DNA from: Prorocentrum cordatum
Lineage: Eukaryota; Sar; Dinophyceae; Prorocentrales; Prorocentraceae
Direction of reading: 5' to 3'
Assembly: GCA_963575745.1 (NCBI GenBank)
Contig: CAUYUJ010012547.1
Location: forward strand, 294,751-358,750
DNA length: 64,000 nt
Shown: positions 8,878-18,555 of the stretch, in pieces
Layout of the letters: the number at the start of each line of letters is the position of its first letter
Position numbering within the stretch: position 1 is the stretch's first letter
Made by a program: the position numbers and the translations under genes
Notes under the pieces: model-generated
Told to the model about the DNA's origin: nothing
The model's input: only the letters and a program-made list of their open reading frames with translations
The model's database searches: none

Positions 8878-10908
8878 ATGTCGGCTGCGCGCGAGCTCCT
8901 GGCTGGGCCAGCGCCAGCGCCGCCAGCAGCTGATGCTGGCCAGCAGGGCGACGCCCAGGAGATTACACACGGTAAAATTTATCAGCCCGCCCGTCTTCGC
9001 CAAGCTTACGCTGGTTCGTCGCGCGCCGATCGCGGCCCACGACGAGGCAGCGTGAGCGTGGACTGCTCAGACGGTGGCGCGCTGGGCGCGCCATCGTTGC
9101 AGCTCCCACTGCAAAATCAGGCCCCGATGGGCCTCGTGGAGGGGGCTTGCACGCCCCAACCTACCGGATTGTTTCTTTTTTTGGTCGGCCTCCGCCGAGG
9201 ACGACGCCAAGGCTGCCAAGCGTGCCGAGCCGTCGCGGCCGCGCAGCATGGACTTCCAGATGCTGCTCACCGCGACGGAGGCGCGCAAGGGCGAGCGCGT
9301 GGCCAAGTTCGCGGACAGCCTCGCGTTCAGGAGGTTGCAGGGCAGCAACGAGGACGCCAACGACGGCCTGGTGCAGTGCCTGCAGGGCGTGTACTACAAG
9401 GTGGGTTACGTGAACGGCTCGCCGATCTATCGGCAGGAGCCTGGCGCGCCCGACGGGGCCAACGCCAGCGAGCTCTTCTTGGTGTACATTGTGCATGCGG
9501 ACGAGGAGCACACCTTCTCGCGCTGGGTGGTCTCCAGCACGTTGGACGTGGGTTCGATCTTGTACTGCCCCGACGGCTGCGTGTGCGCCAGCGGGATCGG
9601 CGACCAGACGACGTGGCCGAGCGAGCTCGTCAAGGCCAGGGGGCGGGCGGGGGAAGGGGTGGGGGAGATTGAATTTTGCAGTGCGCCTGCAACAGCGGTT
9701 GGCCTACGACGGCCCATGGGGACGACTGGGCCCATATAGGGCTCGATGGGCTATCGCCCCCCCCTCATACTCCTCCGCCTCCTCCTCCTCCTCCTCCTCC
9801 TCCTCTGTCTCATGCCTCCACTCTTCATCTTTTTTCCTTCAGCCTCGTCCAGCTTCCTCCTCCCTCCTCATGCCCTTGTCTTTCCTCCCTCCTCTCCCCT
9901 TCCTGCTTCAGGGCAGATGCGTTTGTGACCCCGCTGCCCCCTTTCCCACGGGCGGGAGGCCGTCGCGCGTGGAAAAACATACCATTACCGACCAAAACGG
10001 GCCATGCAAACAACACGTTGTTTTTCGTATTTTGTGAGATCGCGTTCTGGCGCGTTCGGTGTGTTTTTCCACGCGCGACGGCCTTCCGCCCGCGGGAAAA
10101 GGGGGCAGTGGGATCACAAACGCACGCTGGCTCGGCGGAGGGCTGGCGACAAAGAGGGGCGGGGGGGGGGGCAACCGTCAAACCGAAGAGGGGGGGGGAG
10201 CCGCCAAACCGAATCTCGGGCGGCCAAAGAAGGGATGGGGAGCTGTAAGGGAAGGAGGACGAGGAGGAGGATGAGGAGGAGGGCGATGAAGGGGATGATG
10301 ATGAGGAGGAGGAGGAGGAGTCGCCCGAGGGCCTCACGGATGAGCCGCTGCACTTCCTCGAGGTCGTGCACTACGCCGAGCTTCTCGAGAAGATGCTCGA
10401 CGAGCAGGCCGCAACTGCGGCAGCGCTTGCGCCTGCGGCTGCGCCTGATGCAGCGGCGGCTGCAGGGGGCGGCATCATCAGGGCGTGGCCTGCTGCGAAG
10501 AAGCAGCCGAAGCCGCCATCGACGCCACCGCCCTCGGTGCTCGCGCCGCCGCTCCCGCCGCCGCCCGCGGCGCCCACGCCGATGGACCACCGCTACAACA
10601 AGGGCGCCGTCGGCGGCGAGCAGGTGCGCGGCGGCTGGTCGGCGAGGCTCATGCGCTTGGCGGACAAGTACGCCGCCGAGGACTGGGCAGGGTGGGACGC
10701 GGTGATCGCGGCCATGGCCACTGGCGAGATTCAGAAGGGCAGCGGTTGGTTCGCCGACCAGGGCGAGAAGGCCATCGAGGCCTACAAGAGTGCCGACTAC
10801 GACACGGTCGAGCGCATCTTGGCCGAGGCCCGCGAGCGCTTCGACTCGAAGGGCCAGGGCAAGGGCAAGGGCAAGGGCAAGCCCAAGTCGGGCAGATTTC
10901 CACTTTGA
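8878..10908 (+). CDS. Unrecognised cargo protein 4, probably three exons
   Basis: Three coding blocks with matching character. Block 1 starts at ATG 8878 (MSAARELLAGPAPAPPAAD) and ends near 8965. Block 2 (about 9195-9640) includes VYYKVGYVNGSPIYRQE and FSRWVVSSTLDVGSILYCPD. It resembles, from memory, a repeated beta-rich domain common in dinoflagellate proteins (hydrophobic-NGxPxY, then a W-containing strand). Block 3 (about 10250-10908) opens with a Glu/Asp-rich run, passes a Pro/Ala linker, and ends in a helical domain with a GKGKGKGKPK tail. The intervening sequences look like introns. The second contains a 207-bp inverted-repeat element (9918-10124). Exact junctions cannot be fixed by eye. 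Function unknown. Confidence 0.55.
9775..9815 (+). repeat. Short (CTC)n tract in intron
   Basis: CCTCCTCCT run with a pyrimidine-rich tail to about 9905, inside the probable second intron of the 8878 gene. Confidence 0.8.
9918..10124. mobile_element. 207-bp inverted-repeat element (MITE-like)
   Basis: Two ~62-bp arms, 9918-9979 and 10062-10124, are inverted copies with a few mismatches. Arms start TGCGTTTGTGA and end in GTGGAAAAACA, with an 82-bp AT-richer centre. No target duplication is obvious. It lies in a likely intron. Confidence 0.75.
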
Positions 10909-10997
10909 GAAGCTGGCGGGCGTCTCCGAGGCGCTCTCGTTCATCTATGAGGTGATGGGGGCGCTGCTATGAGGCACGTCGGCGTCGCAGCTGACAT

Positions 10998-11176
10998 CGA
11001 CACCCACCAAACCACCCCAGCCCAACCCGAAGGCCCAAATTTATCCTCGATTTCCAGTGGGGGAGGGTCGGGGAACGTTGAAAAAAAAAAACACATGGTG
11101 TCCGTACCCCCCCAACCCGAAATTCGGGTCAAACTCGGGTCGTCGGGTTGGGTTGGGGTGGTCTGGTAGGTAGTCA
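10998..11176. mobile_element. MITE of the CCAACCCAACCCGA family, copy A
   Basis: Left end CACCCACCAAACCACCCCAG; right end, as its inverse, GGGTTGGGGTGGTCTGGTAG. The centre carries AACCCGAAATTCGGGT. Flanked by TGACAT and TGACAA, a probable 6-bp target duplication with one mismatch. Two more copies are at 12604 and 18351. Confidence 0.8.
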
Positions 11177-11216
11177 TGACAATGGCCGTGGGTGAACCAC
11201 GGCGACTGCGCCCACG

Positions 11217-11412
11217 TCACTTCGAAGTGTTATCACATTGTGAAGTGTGTAGTCGGCCTCACTTGGAAGTGTGATCACACTTTGAAGCGCGATGACACCT
11301 CACTTCAATTTGTATTCACACTTTGAAGTAACAGGTTATGCGCTTCGAAGTGTGATCGCACTTTGAAGTGACGTCGCCTCCGCACTTCAAAGTGTATTCA
11401 CACTTTCAAGTG
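11217..11412. repeat. Array of CACTTCGAAGTG-type palindromes
   Basis: Repeated CACTTCRAAGTG and its arm-swapped form (GAAGTGTGATCACACTTTGA) occur about eight times in 195 bp. This makes nested hairpins of 20-30 bases. Confidence 0.8.
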
Positions 11413-11780
11413 TTGTTATGCGTCCAGGCTCGTGCAGAGCATAAGAGATTGATTTGGCTGAGCGCAGGCTCTGGGGCAGGCGCCATGACGCGCTGCCGCC
11501 TGCGCGGTTGCCAGACATTCGCGTGGCCTATATGAGGCCGCGCGCGATCCCAGCGGGATGATTGACCGCTCGTGGATCTGTGAACCACATCTCCCTCCGC
11601 CTCGTGCGTCTTGTCCCCAGCCGCCCTCACTCCCTCCGCCACAGACTGCATCGCCCTCCGATGCAGTCCTCATTCTCGTTACACCGCTTGTTGCATCGCC
11701 TCCCGCTGCTCTCCGATTCGCCAGATGTTCCTGAGATTGTGCATCATGTTGCTGCCCATTGCTTCCCTCTGACCGCCCGA

Positions 11781-11911
11781 GGGCTGCAGTCCACTGCGTT
11801 CGCGCCCGACGGCAATGTCTGCAGTCTACTGCATTCGACGGCAATGGCTGCAGCCTACTGCATTCGCGCCCGACGGCAAGGGCTGCAGTCTACTGCATTC
11901 GCGCCCGCGGG
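11781..11911 (+). repeat. Tandem repeat, GGCTGCAGTCTACTGC units
   Basis: Four units of about 26-38 bp, each GGCTGCAGYCTACTGCATTC, with an optional GCGCCCGACGGCAA. Confidence 0.85.
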
Positions 11912-12024
11912 GTGGGGATGGGGAGGGGCATGTGGGGATGTAGTGTAGCTGGTTTGCTCAAAGTGTTAGCGCGCACTCATCGCGCCTTCTCGCGCTCGCT
12001 TGAGCTCCTCGCGCCTCCTTCGCG

Positions 12025-12399
12025 ATGGCGCCGAAGGTGCGGGCTGACGCGGCGGCGCCGCCGCATGTGCCGCGGGCGCTGCGGCCGAGCGAGAAGGAGC
12101 AGATGAAGGCCAAGATCCGCGACCTCACGAAGAGTCGCAACGAGTGGAAGGAGATGGCCCTCGGCCTCAAGCGCTTCGTCGAGGGTGTGGCCAACAAGTC
12201 GGAGCAGAACAAGTACGCGAAGCAGGTCTTCGTCGACGTGCGGCGCCTGTGGACTGGCTCGCGCTCATGCGCCACGCAGTCGAAGCCGACGTCGCTCGGT
12301 CGGCTGCAGCGCCTTCAAGATATCCCAGAGGTCATGACTGCGCCGACCTCGTCGCCTTCATCTGATATCCCAGAGGTCACGACTGCGCCGACCTCGTGA
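12025..12399 (+). CDS. Unrecognised cargo protein 5 (short, possibly first exon)
   Basis: ATG 12025 opens 124 codons (MAPKVRADAAAPPHVPRALR). Residues ~20-75 form a basic, helical segment (SEKEQMKAKIRDLTKSRNEW...). Past codon ~80 the frame enters a tandem repeat, and a second frame (12248 onward, VDWLALMRHAVEADVAR) looks more like coding sequence. An indel or splice junction near 12245 is likely. No family recognised. Confidence 0.45.
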   Translation: MAPKVRADAAAPPHVPRALRPSEKEQMKAKIRDLTKSRNEWKEMALGLKRFVEGVANKSEQNKYAKQVFVDVRRLWTGSRSCATQSKPTSLGRLQRLQDIPEVMTAPTSSPSSDIPEVTTAPTS

Positions 12400-12500
12400 G
12401 CAGCCAGGTGGACCTCGTGAGCACGTCGTGCCTGTGCAGCCAGGTGGACCTCGTGAGCACGTCGTGCCTGTGCCGACCTCGCGAGCACGTCGTGCCTGTG
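12319..12500 (+). repeat. Two short tandem repeats
   Basis: First, two 45-bp units with GATATCCCAGAGGTCA (12319 and 12364). Then about three units of GTGGACCTCGTGAGCACGTC (12409-12500). Confidence 0.8.
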
Positions 12501-12603
12501 CGTGGCGCACGGGAAGGTCATCGCGCTGTGCATGAGGTGGGCGCGTTCCGCACCAGGTGGAGCGCCGTCTTTCTAGGATGATGATGATGATGATGATGAG
12601 GAT

Positions 12604-12766
12604 CACCACCCACCAAACCACCCCAACCCAACCCGAAGGCCTCAATTTGCCTTCGATTTCCAGTTGGGGGGGCTGGGAACATCGAAAAATACATGTGGAA
12701 CCCTTGCCCCCCCCAACCCGAAATTCGGGTCTTCGGGTTGGGGTGGGGTGGTCTGGTAGGTAGTCA
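12604..12766. mobile_element. MITE of the CCAACCCAACCCGA family, copy B
   Basis: Same ends and same internal AACCCGAAATTCGGGT as copy A. It is flanked by GAGGAT and GAGGAG, 5 of 6 bases identical, and sits between (GAT)n and (GGA)n tracts. Confidence 0.8.
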
Positions 12767-12905
12767 GAGGAGGAGGAGGAGGAGGAGGGAGAGGAGGATC
12801 AGGAGGAGAAGCAGCACGGCCAGGGCGGGGGGGAGGGGGGTGAGGAGGGTGGGGGAGGGGGAGGAGGAGGAGGGGGAGGAGGAGGAGAATGCGGAGGAGG
12901 ATCGA
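12767..12905 (+). repeat. (GGA)n microsatellite, imperfect
   Basis: GGA/GGAG-rich purine tract immediately right of MITE copy B. Confidence 0.9.
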
Positions 12906-13225
12906 TGAGACGGACCTTGCCGAGCGATCTTGCCAAGCGAGCGCGGAGTTCCAGCCGCGCGCTTCTGCGTTAGACAAATGTTGCCTTCCACCGCCACCAG
13001 GTTCAGCTGCGAGTCTGACCCGCAAGCCCCCCGAACGGAAACGCATCCATGCAGCCAATCGGCTCGGCACGCACATGAGATTGATGCCTTAAACCGACAT
13101 CGTGATGTTTTCCCATATACGCATTACCATTTTCACTTTGTCACGCATGCGATGCGCCCTGCGCAAGTTGTGGCGACCCATGTAGTCGTTCATGTTTTCC
13201 TTTTGTCAAGTGCGATCGGCATTCC

Positions 13226-14774
13226 ATGGCCGTGTTCGGATCAAGCCTCGAGGGGCTGCAGGTGCTGCAGGGGTTCAGGGTGATCCGCGCGCAGTCCGAC
13301 ATGGTCAGCATCGAGGACATGGCGCGCGACGTTTTCGACTTTTCGGACTTGTTGGCGAAGCGCCCCAACAGCGAGGAGCTGCAGAAAAAACTTGTCTGCA
13401 TCCCTGTGCACTCGCATACAGTCACTCACAGCGCTTTCAGCGCCAGATGCCATCGTCCTCACCGAGTTGATTGAACAGAAGTGCACGGTAGCCTCCGCGA
13501 AGCGTGCAGTGCTGGCGGCAGTCGATATCAAGGTCGCCAACATCGCTGCAGCGGTCCCAAGTAGCATCAGCGATGCTGGGGATCAGACGCTGTCCCACAT
13601 ATACAACTACCTGACGGGCAAGGATTGGATGGTCCTGGAGGACTACAGAGCGTCGGAGACCAAGAAAATGGCCATCCTTGCAACACGGTTGCATCGTTTG
13701 GGAATCTTACAGCCAGCGCACGATAAGTGCTTGAAATGGGCAATGGTAGTATTGATTTGGTGCGAGCATGGGAACACCAAGTCTTGGCCTAGCTACCAGA
13801 GCATCTACAACAGCTTTCGCGATTTGGTGGGCCACATGAAAAACACATCGGCCCCATTCACAAAGTCGGCACTCACGACGTATCCCGAGCGCCCTGCGGA
13901 TTTGCCCGCATCCTTGCGTACGGCTGCTTATGATGATGACGACCCGCCCGTCGAGAAGGTCATCGACTTGTACACCTTCCTAGGCGAGCACATCCCGCTG
14001 CGCGACAACAACATATTGCTCAAGAAAGAGCGGGCTGGCTGTTGGCAGTCGTCTGACTTTACCCCGCTTCAGCAGGATCGGTACGGTGGTCGGCACTCGA
14101 GCTGGGACGGCAACTCTGACTTGACTAAACTGGCCGCTCAGGTCCATGGTTTGTACACTGCAGGGCAATCGGGTGCTGGCTCTGCTCACGCGCCAGCCGC
14201 GTCGTTCAAGCCAGGCAAGAGCATCATTGCAGGCGCGGCCCCAGCCGCAGATGCAGCTCGGGCTGCAGAGCCCAAGGTCACAGCACTTCCACTCGGCGAC
14301 GGTGGAGCAGCTCCTGCTGATGGTGACGCAGCTCCTGCGGCGGGCGACGCAGCGCCCACTGCTGCTGGCGCAGCGTTGGCTGCGGATCGCGTCGCGCAGG
14401 AGGCGTGCGAGAAGCAGGCGTTCGACGCTTTGGTGACGAAGGGCAAACGCAAAGCCAAGGAGAGGCCCGCTGCTGCAACGGATGTTGCAAAGAAGCCAGC
14501 GGCGGCCAAGAAGAGGCCCGCTGCTGCAACGGGCGTTGCGCCCGCCCTGAAGAAGCCCGCTGCAGCGTCGTGGGCGCCCAAGGGCGGTGTCTTCAAGATC
14601 GTTTTTGAACCGTGTGACGGCCAGTGCACGCAGAATGCGGTCGCTTCCAGGTGGTGCGGGCGGGCGCTCAAGTGGGCCAAGGCAAACGGCCGTACCGAGA
14701 AGCAGGCGCTCGACTATGCAAAGGATGCATGCAGGTCGGCAAGCGAGATGTGGAGGAGCAAGAAGAACGCCTGA
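13226..14774 (+). CDS. Unrecognised cargo protein 6 with Lys/Ala/Pro-rich tail, two exons
   Basis: Exon 1 starts at ATG 13226 (MAVFGSSLEGLQVLQGFRVI) and remains coding-like to about 13393. Exon 2 picks up in another frame near 13434-13440 (APDAIVLTELIEQKCTVAS) and runs to 14774. A very short intron, or a frameshift, joins them; no GT-AG choice keeps the phase perfectly. The predicted protein is about 500 residues. It has an alpha-helical N-terminal half, an Ala-rich linker, and KKPAAAKKRPAA repeats typical of dinoflagellate nuclear proteins. A conserved-looking C-terminal block follows (FKIVFEPCDGQCTQNAVASR). The basic repeats suggest DNA or chromatin contact. It is the last gene before the transposase. 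Confidence 0.6.
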
Positions 14775-15728
14775 TCTATGTCAGATATGTCGAGCATCAG
14801 CGCTGATTGGATGCGTGAGCTGACGGGTCTCTATAAATGCACTATATGAGTATAGAGTATGGGTTGTGCGTCATTGCTCGCATCTTGTTCTTTCGGAGCT
14901 TTGCGAACCGATCGCCGCTAGCGTACATATGAGAAAACAATGTATCGCATGCCATTTCCCTTGCCTGCGCACTTGGGCGCGTCTCTCCGCGTGTTTACGT
15001 GTCGGCATTTGCGCATGCAGCGCACGTTCCGCCCATCGCTGCAGCACCCCCTGCAATCGCGCGCGTGGCGCGGCCTTCGGGCTTGCAGCTGTGGCTGCAA
15101 TGTTGTTTGTGTGATTGCACATCGCGGTATACCATGGTCACGCGCTCAGGGGATGTGATCGGCGGAGGGGTCCGTTCTCAGACGGGGGGACGCATGGGGG
15201 GGGGTGGAGGGAAAGGGTGAAGGGGGGGGTGCATGGGGCAGTGGGGCACATGTGGGGAAGCATGGGCGAGGTGAGTTTGGGGAGGGGCGGGCGCACGAAC
15301 AGCCGATGCAGTTATGACTGCATGTGCAATTCAGGCAGCACACATGTGCCCTCTGCAATATTGATTGCAGTTTTGATTGCATGAGCGCACTCAATTGCAA
15401 CTGCAGGATCTCTGCATTCACAGATGCGTGCAAGCACGCGCGCCCGATTGCAGGACATGCGTTCAGAGGCGCAGGTGATTGCGCATGCCATGCGCACGCT
15501 GTTGCCATGCAATCCTTGATGTGCTCGGTGAAGTGGTGCGCGCAGGTGTCTGCAACGGTGACTGCGCCCGTGGTGCAAGCATTCTTTTCAAATGGTGAGT
15601 CGCATCTGTTTCAGGCCCCCCATATTTCCTATGCAAACGCATGCGCTTCTATGCGCCATCGGCGCGCCAACCCCCATGCGCGCAGTTGCCGTATATAGCT
15701 CGAGGGCGGGCTCGCGGTTGCGCTGCTC
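14775..15728 (+). other. Non-coding spacer before the transposase gene
   Basis: About 950 bp of TGCA-rich sequence (many ATTGCA/TGCAAT words at 15320-15420) with a G-rich patch at 15165-15290. No credible frame on either strand. It could hold the transposase promoter, but no motif is recognised. Confidence 0.5.
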
Positions 15729-17116
15729 ATGGTGCCCAAACCTGACAAGTACCAGAATATAGAATCCTTGAGGCGGAAATGTCCGCATGTATCTGCTGCT
15801 GCACTGGCTGCAATCTTGGACGAGGTCACGTGGGAACCCTTCTCAGCATCACGGAAGGATATCCGTGATGCTAGAGATTCGGTCATAAACCAGCCGACTC
15901 CTTATGGTACCTTGTTCCGTGAGATCGCTTGCTCTGCCGAGGATTCAGAGATTGAGTTTCCTGTTGCCAATCTCCCTGCAATATTGTACGCGGCGTACAA
16001 CCAATGCGGCAACTGGCGGGCCCTCATTCAAAAGACTTTGGCGGCGGGGCCGTGCTCTTTCGAGCGACCGTGGTTGTTGATATTTTATTCTGACGAGGTA
16101 ACACCAGGCAACCAACTATCCCCAGACAGTTCAAGGAAGATGTGGATGTTCTACGTATCGTTTCTAGAACTGGGGCCAGAAGTGTTGTCGCAAGAGGATG
16201 CGTGGTTCTGCGTAGGTGCCCTGAGGTCAAAACGTGTATCCGATATAGATGCAGGCGTCGCACAGGCATTCAAACTGCTTATAAAAGACATGTTTTGTAG
16301 GTCGGATTGCTCACTGCACACAACGGGCGTTTCATTGGGGCCTGGAGTCAGGTTACATTGCAGACTTGGGATGGTTCTCCAGGACGGCGGTGCCCAGAAG
16401 TTGGTTTGGCTGATTAAAGGAGATGCAGGTACCAAATGCTGCATGCTTTGCCGCAATGTAATTGCGATGGACAGCTCCCTGGTCGACGAAGATGGGGTGA
16501 CCCTGCTGAGAGCAGACGTCATGCGTGAGGGTGACATCGATTTTGCGACGAATGATGACATCAGGGGGAGCGTGCGGCGGCTGGCTGCATTCCACGCGAC
16601 GGACACCAACGCCAATTTCAAGACCTGCGGGGGGCCTGCAAACTTAAAGGAGGGAGAATGACCTATAGGATGATGAAGGGTGGGAAGATGATGAAGGGGA
16701 GGGGGATTGGAAGGGGAATGCGAGGATGACGAGTGTGGCCCCAGGATCCGCGAGCAAGCGTTCGGTTTCAACCATAATGAGCAGAACATGCTGCTCGATC
16801 CACAACTGACATTATCTTACCTGTTGACCAGTATTGCCACGACTGGATGCACGCATTCTTTATTCGAGGTGTTTTTAACATTTCGACGCATCTCTTTCTT
16901 GCAGGTTGTAAGAATAATGGGTTGTCCAACGTATACTCACGTTTCGAGGAATACATCAAGATGTGGTCACTGCCCATCGCGCACGGCAGCGCTGATAACT
17001 TGGCTAAGCTTTTTCAGAAGGGCCGCGATACTTCCAACGGCAAGGCGAAAGCGTTTAAGTGCCAGGCGAGTGAGGCTCCGGACTTTTTTTTTCGCTTCAA
17101 CCTCTTGGATTATATG

Positions 17117-17148
<32 letters not shown>

Positions 17149-18003
17149 TTGCTGCCAATGATGTATACGTATGTGATGACGGTTCTATTGTCTGCAGGGG
17201 TAGCACGCGCGGAGTGCACCGCTTTTGTTCGGTTGTGTGATTTGGTGTGGTGCATCGAAGCTGCAGCATCATCCCGTGCGTCTGCTGACGCTCTCAGGAA
17301 CAAGACGAACGCGTTTCTGGATGCTTGTGAAGCAGCAGGGCGGCAGGAATACATGACGCCGAAGTTTCACTGGCTGGCCCATTTCCCAAGGCACCTGATC
17401 AAGTTCGGATGCCTCATGTCGTGTTTTGTGCACGAGAGAAAGCACAGGGTGCCCAAGCGGTTCTGCAATGATATGCGCCAGTTGGCAGCTTCTGAGAGGA
17501 GTGTGCTGTCCGAGGTCACATGCCTGCATTTGGCAAATACGCGCAGCACCGACGTGTTCGACTTCTCGCCGCACTTGGTGTGTCCCAGGGCGGCACCTAA
17601 GAATATGCACGCCTTCCTGGAGGAGAAGCTCGGCCAGCGCCTCCCCAGGGACAGCGCGACCACGGCTCTTTCGGCTCGGGTGTCGACGTTGTCGACATGC
17701 CAATCCCGAGACATCGTGCTGCTCTCCGTTGCCAATGGTGGCAAGGCGTGTGGGGAGGTTTGGTTTCACGCTGCTGTAAACGGAACGATGGTATCGCTGG
17801 TTTCAATTTGAGACACCCCTCGCTACGATGATCGGCTTGGCGTGCTGACCGTGCACCCAACCGACGACGACTTGCAGCTGGTGCACACGACCGACATCAG
17901 CACTGCCATGGCGGGGCGTTTGCCAAGTTTCCGAAAAATCACCACCACTATACGGGCGTGCCGTCTGCAAGCAACTGTCCGCTTTGCACACGTGCAATTG
18001 TGA
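15729..18003 (+). pseudogene. DDE transposase (Plavaka/KDZ/CACTA-like), interrupted
   Basis: Starts at ATG 15729. Motifs in order: LLIFYSDEVTPGNQL (Asp122, codon 16092), a CCMLC zinc-like pair near 16440, CHDWMHAFFIRGVFN (Asp codon 16841), and FVHERKHRVPKRF (Glu codon 17434) after KFHWLAHFPRHLIKFG. Together they look like the D-D-E core of the large-transposase superfamilies, from remembered family patterns. Breaks: a frame change near 16660-16720 (possible intron), another at ~16815-16825, a poly-T tract at 17080-17150 (short intron or insertion), and an in-frame TGA at 17809-17811. Coding-like sequence continues past that TGA to 18003. The enzyme is therefore probably inactive, unless some breaks are introns or assembly errors. 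It is positioned to mobilise the 14.4-kb element. Confidence 0.65.
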
Positions 18004-18350
18004 AAAATGCATGGTGGACATTTGCGATGTGGGACGTCCGTTGTGGTTGGTTAGAAAGGTTCGAAGACTTGCAAGGCATGCAGGCGCCATGGAGGCGGAT
18101 CAATCGCGATAGTGCCTCCCATGTTCATGTGGTGAGACATCGCGTGAGCTGCTACCTGCTTGCTTATGCGCAGCAGCGCAAAAAAACATTGCTTTCCAAT
18201 GCAGGTGTCGCTCGCCTTGCGCATCGCTTATAGAAAAACAACAATTCGGGAGCTAAAAATGCAGTGGCTGCACGTCAACATGCAAGTACTTGCAACTACT
18301 TGCGCTCAGTTAGCGCAACTTGTAAGTTCCGAAACCAACTTGCTAAGTCT
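18004..18350 (+). other. 3' spacer and right subterminal repeats of the giant element
   Basis: 18270-18350 holds CTTGCAACTACTTGC, CAACTTGTAAG and CTTGCTAAG words. These are the inverse of words at 4211-4330. No coding frame. Confidence 0.55.
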
Positions 18351-18516
18351 CACCACCCACCAAACCACCCCAACCCAACCCGAAGGCTCAGATTTGCCCT
18401 CCATTTCCAGTGGGGGGGGTTCGCGGAACGTCGAAAAAACACGTATGGAACCCTTACCCCCCCCAACCCGAAATTCGGGTCTTCGGGTTGGGTTGGGGTG
18501 GTCTGGTAGGTAGTCA
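18351..18516. mobile_element. MITE of the CCAACCCAACCCGA family, copy C
   Basis: Same structure as copies A and B, flanked by a perfect 6-bp duplication AAGTCT (18345-18350 and 18517-18522). It is inserted 14 bp inside the right TIR of the giant element. Confidence 0.85.
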
Positions 18517-18530
18517 AAGTCTGCTAAATC

Positions 18531-18555
18531 TTACAACCACCCAAGTTCACCACAG
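18531..18555 (-). repeat. Right terminal inverted repeat of the giant element
   Basis: CTTACAACCACCCAAGTTCACCACAG (18530-18555, given here as two overlapping parts CTTACAACCACCCAAG and GTTCACCACAG) is the inverse of the left end, apart from a short expansion there. Confidence 0.75.

Larger units (their letters stand above)
11177..12024 (+). other. Spacer with two local repeat arrays
   Basis: Contains the CACTTCGAAGTG palindrome array (11217-11412) and a 4-unit tandem repeat (11781-11911). The remainder shows no coding frame I trust. The last 80 bases lead into ATG 12025. Confidence 0.6.
12400..13225 (+). other. Non-coding spacer with microsatellites and a MITE
   Basis: Contains the tail of the tandem repeats, a short (GAT)n at 12577-12600, MITE copy B, a (GGA)n tract (12767-12905), and about 300 bp of spacer that ends before ATG 13226. 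Confidence 0.6.
4182..18555 (+). mobile_element. Giant (~14.4 kb) TIR-bounded DNA transposon with cargo genes
   Basis: The outer ends match as inverted repeats: CTGTGGTGAAC at 4182-4192 and GTTCACCACAG at 18545-18555. The match continues imperfectly through a GGTTG...TTGTAAG stretch. Both ends abut the same minisatellite, so the block looks like an insertion into that array. Subterminal TTGTAAG, GTTGCAAG and TAGCAAG words recur in mirror orientation. A DDE-type transposase lies at the right end. All genes inside point right. Base composition is less extreme than in the flanks. A target-site duplication cannot be read because the target is itself a tandem repeat. Superfamily is uncertain; the transposase suggests the Plavaka/KDZ/CACTA-like group. 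Confidence 0.72.

Noticed and set aside
11217-11412. CRISPR-like array
   Set aside because: The repeats are palindromic, variable in spacing and lack unique spacers. The genome is eukaryotic.
4182-18555. Reading the 14.4-kb block as a normal host gene cluster
   Set aside because: Matching inverted ends that both abut the same minisatellite, plus a transposase inside, are better explained by insertion. A host cluster remains possible until other copies are found.
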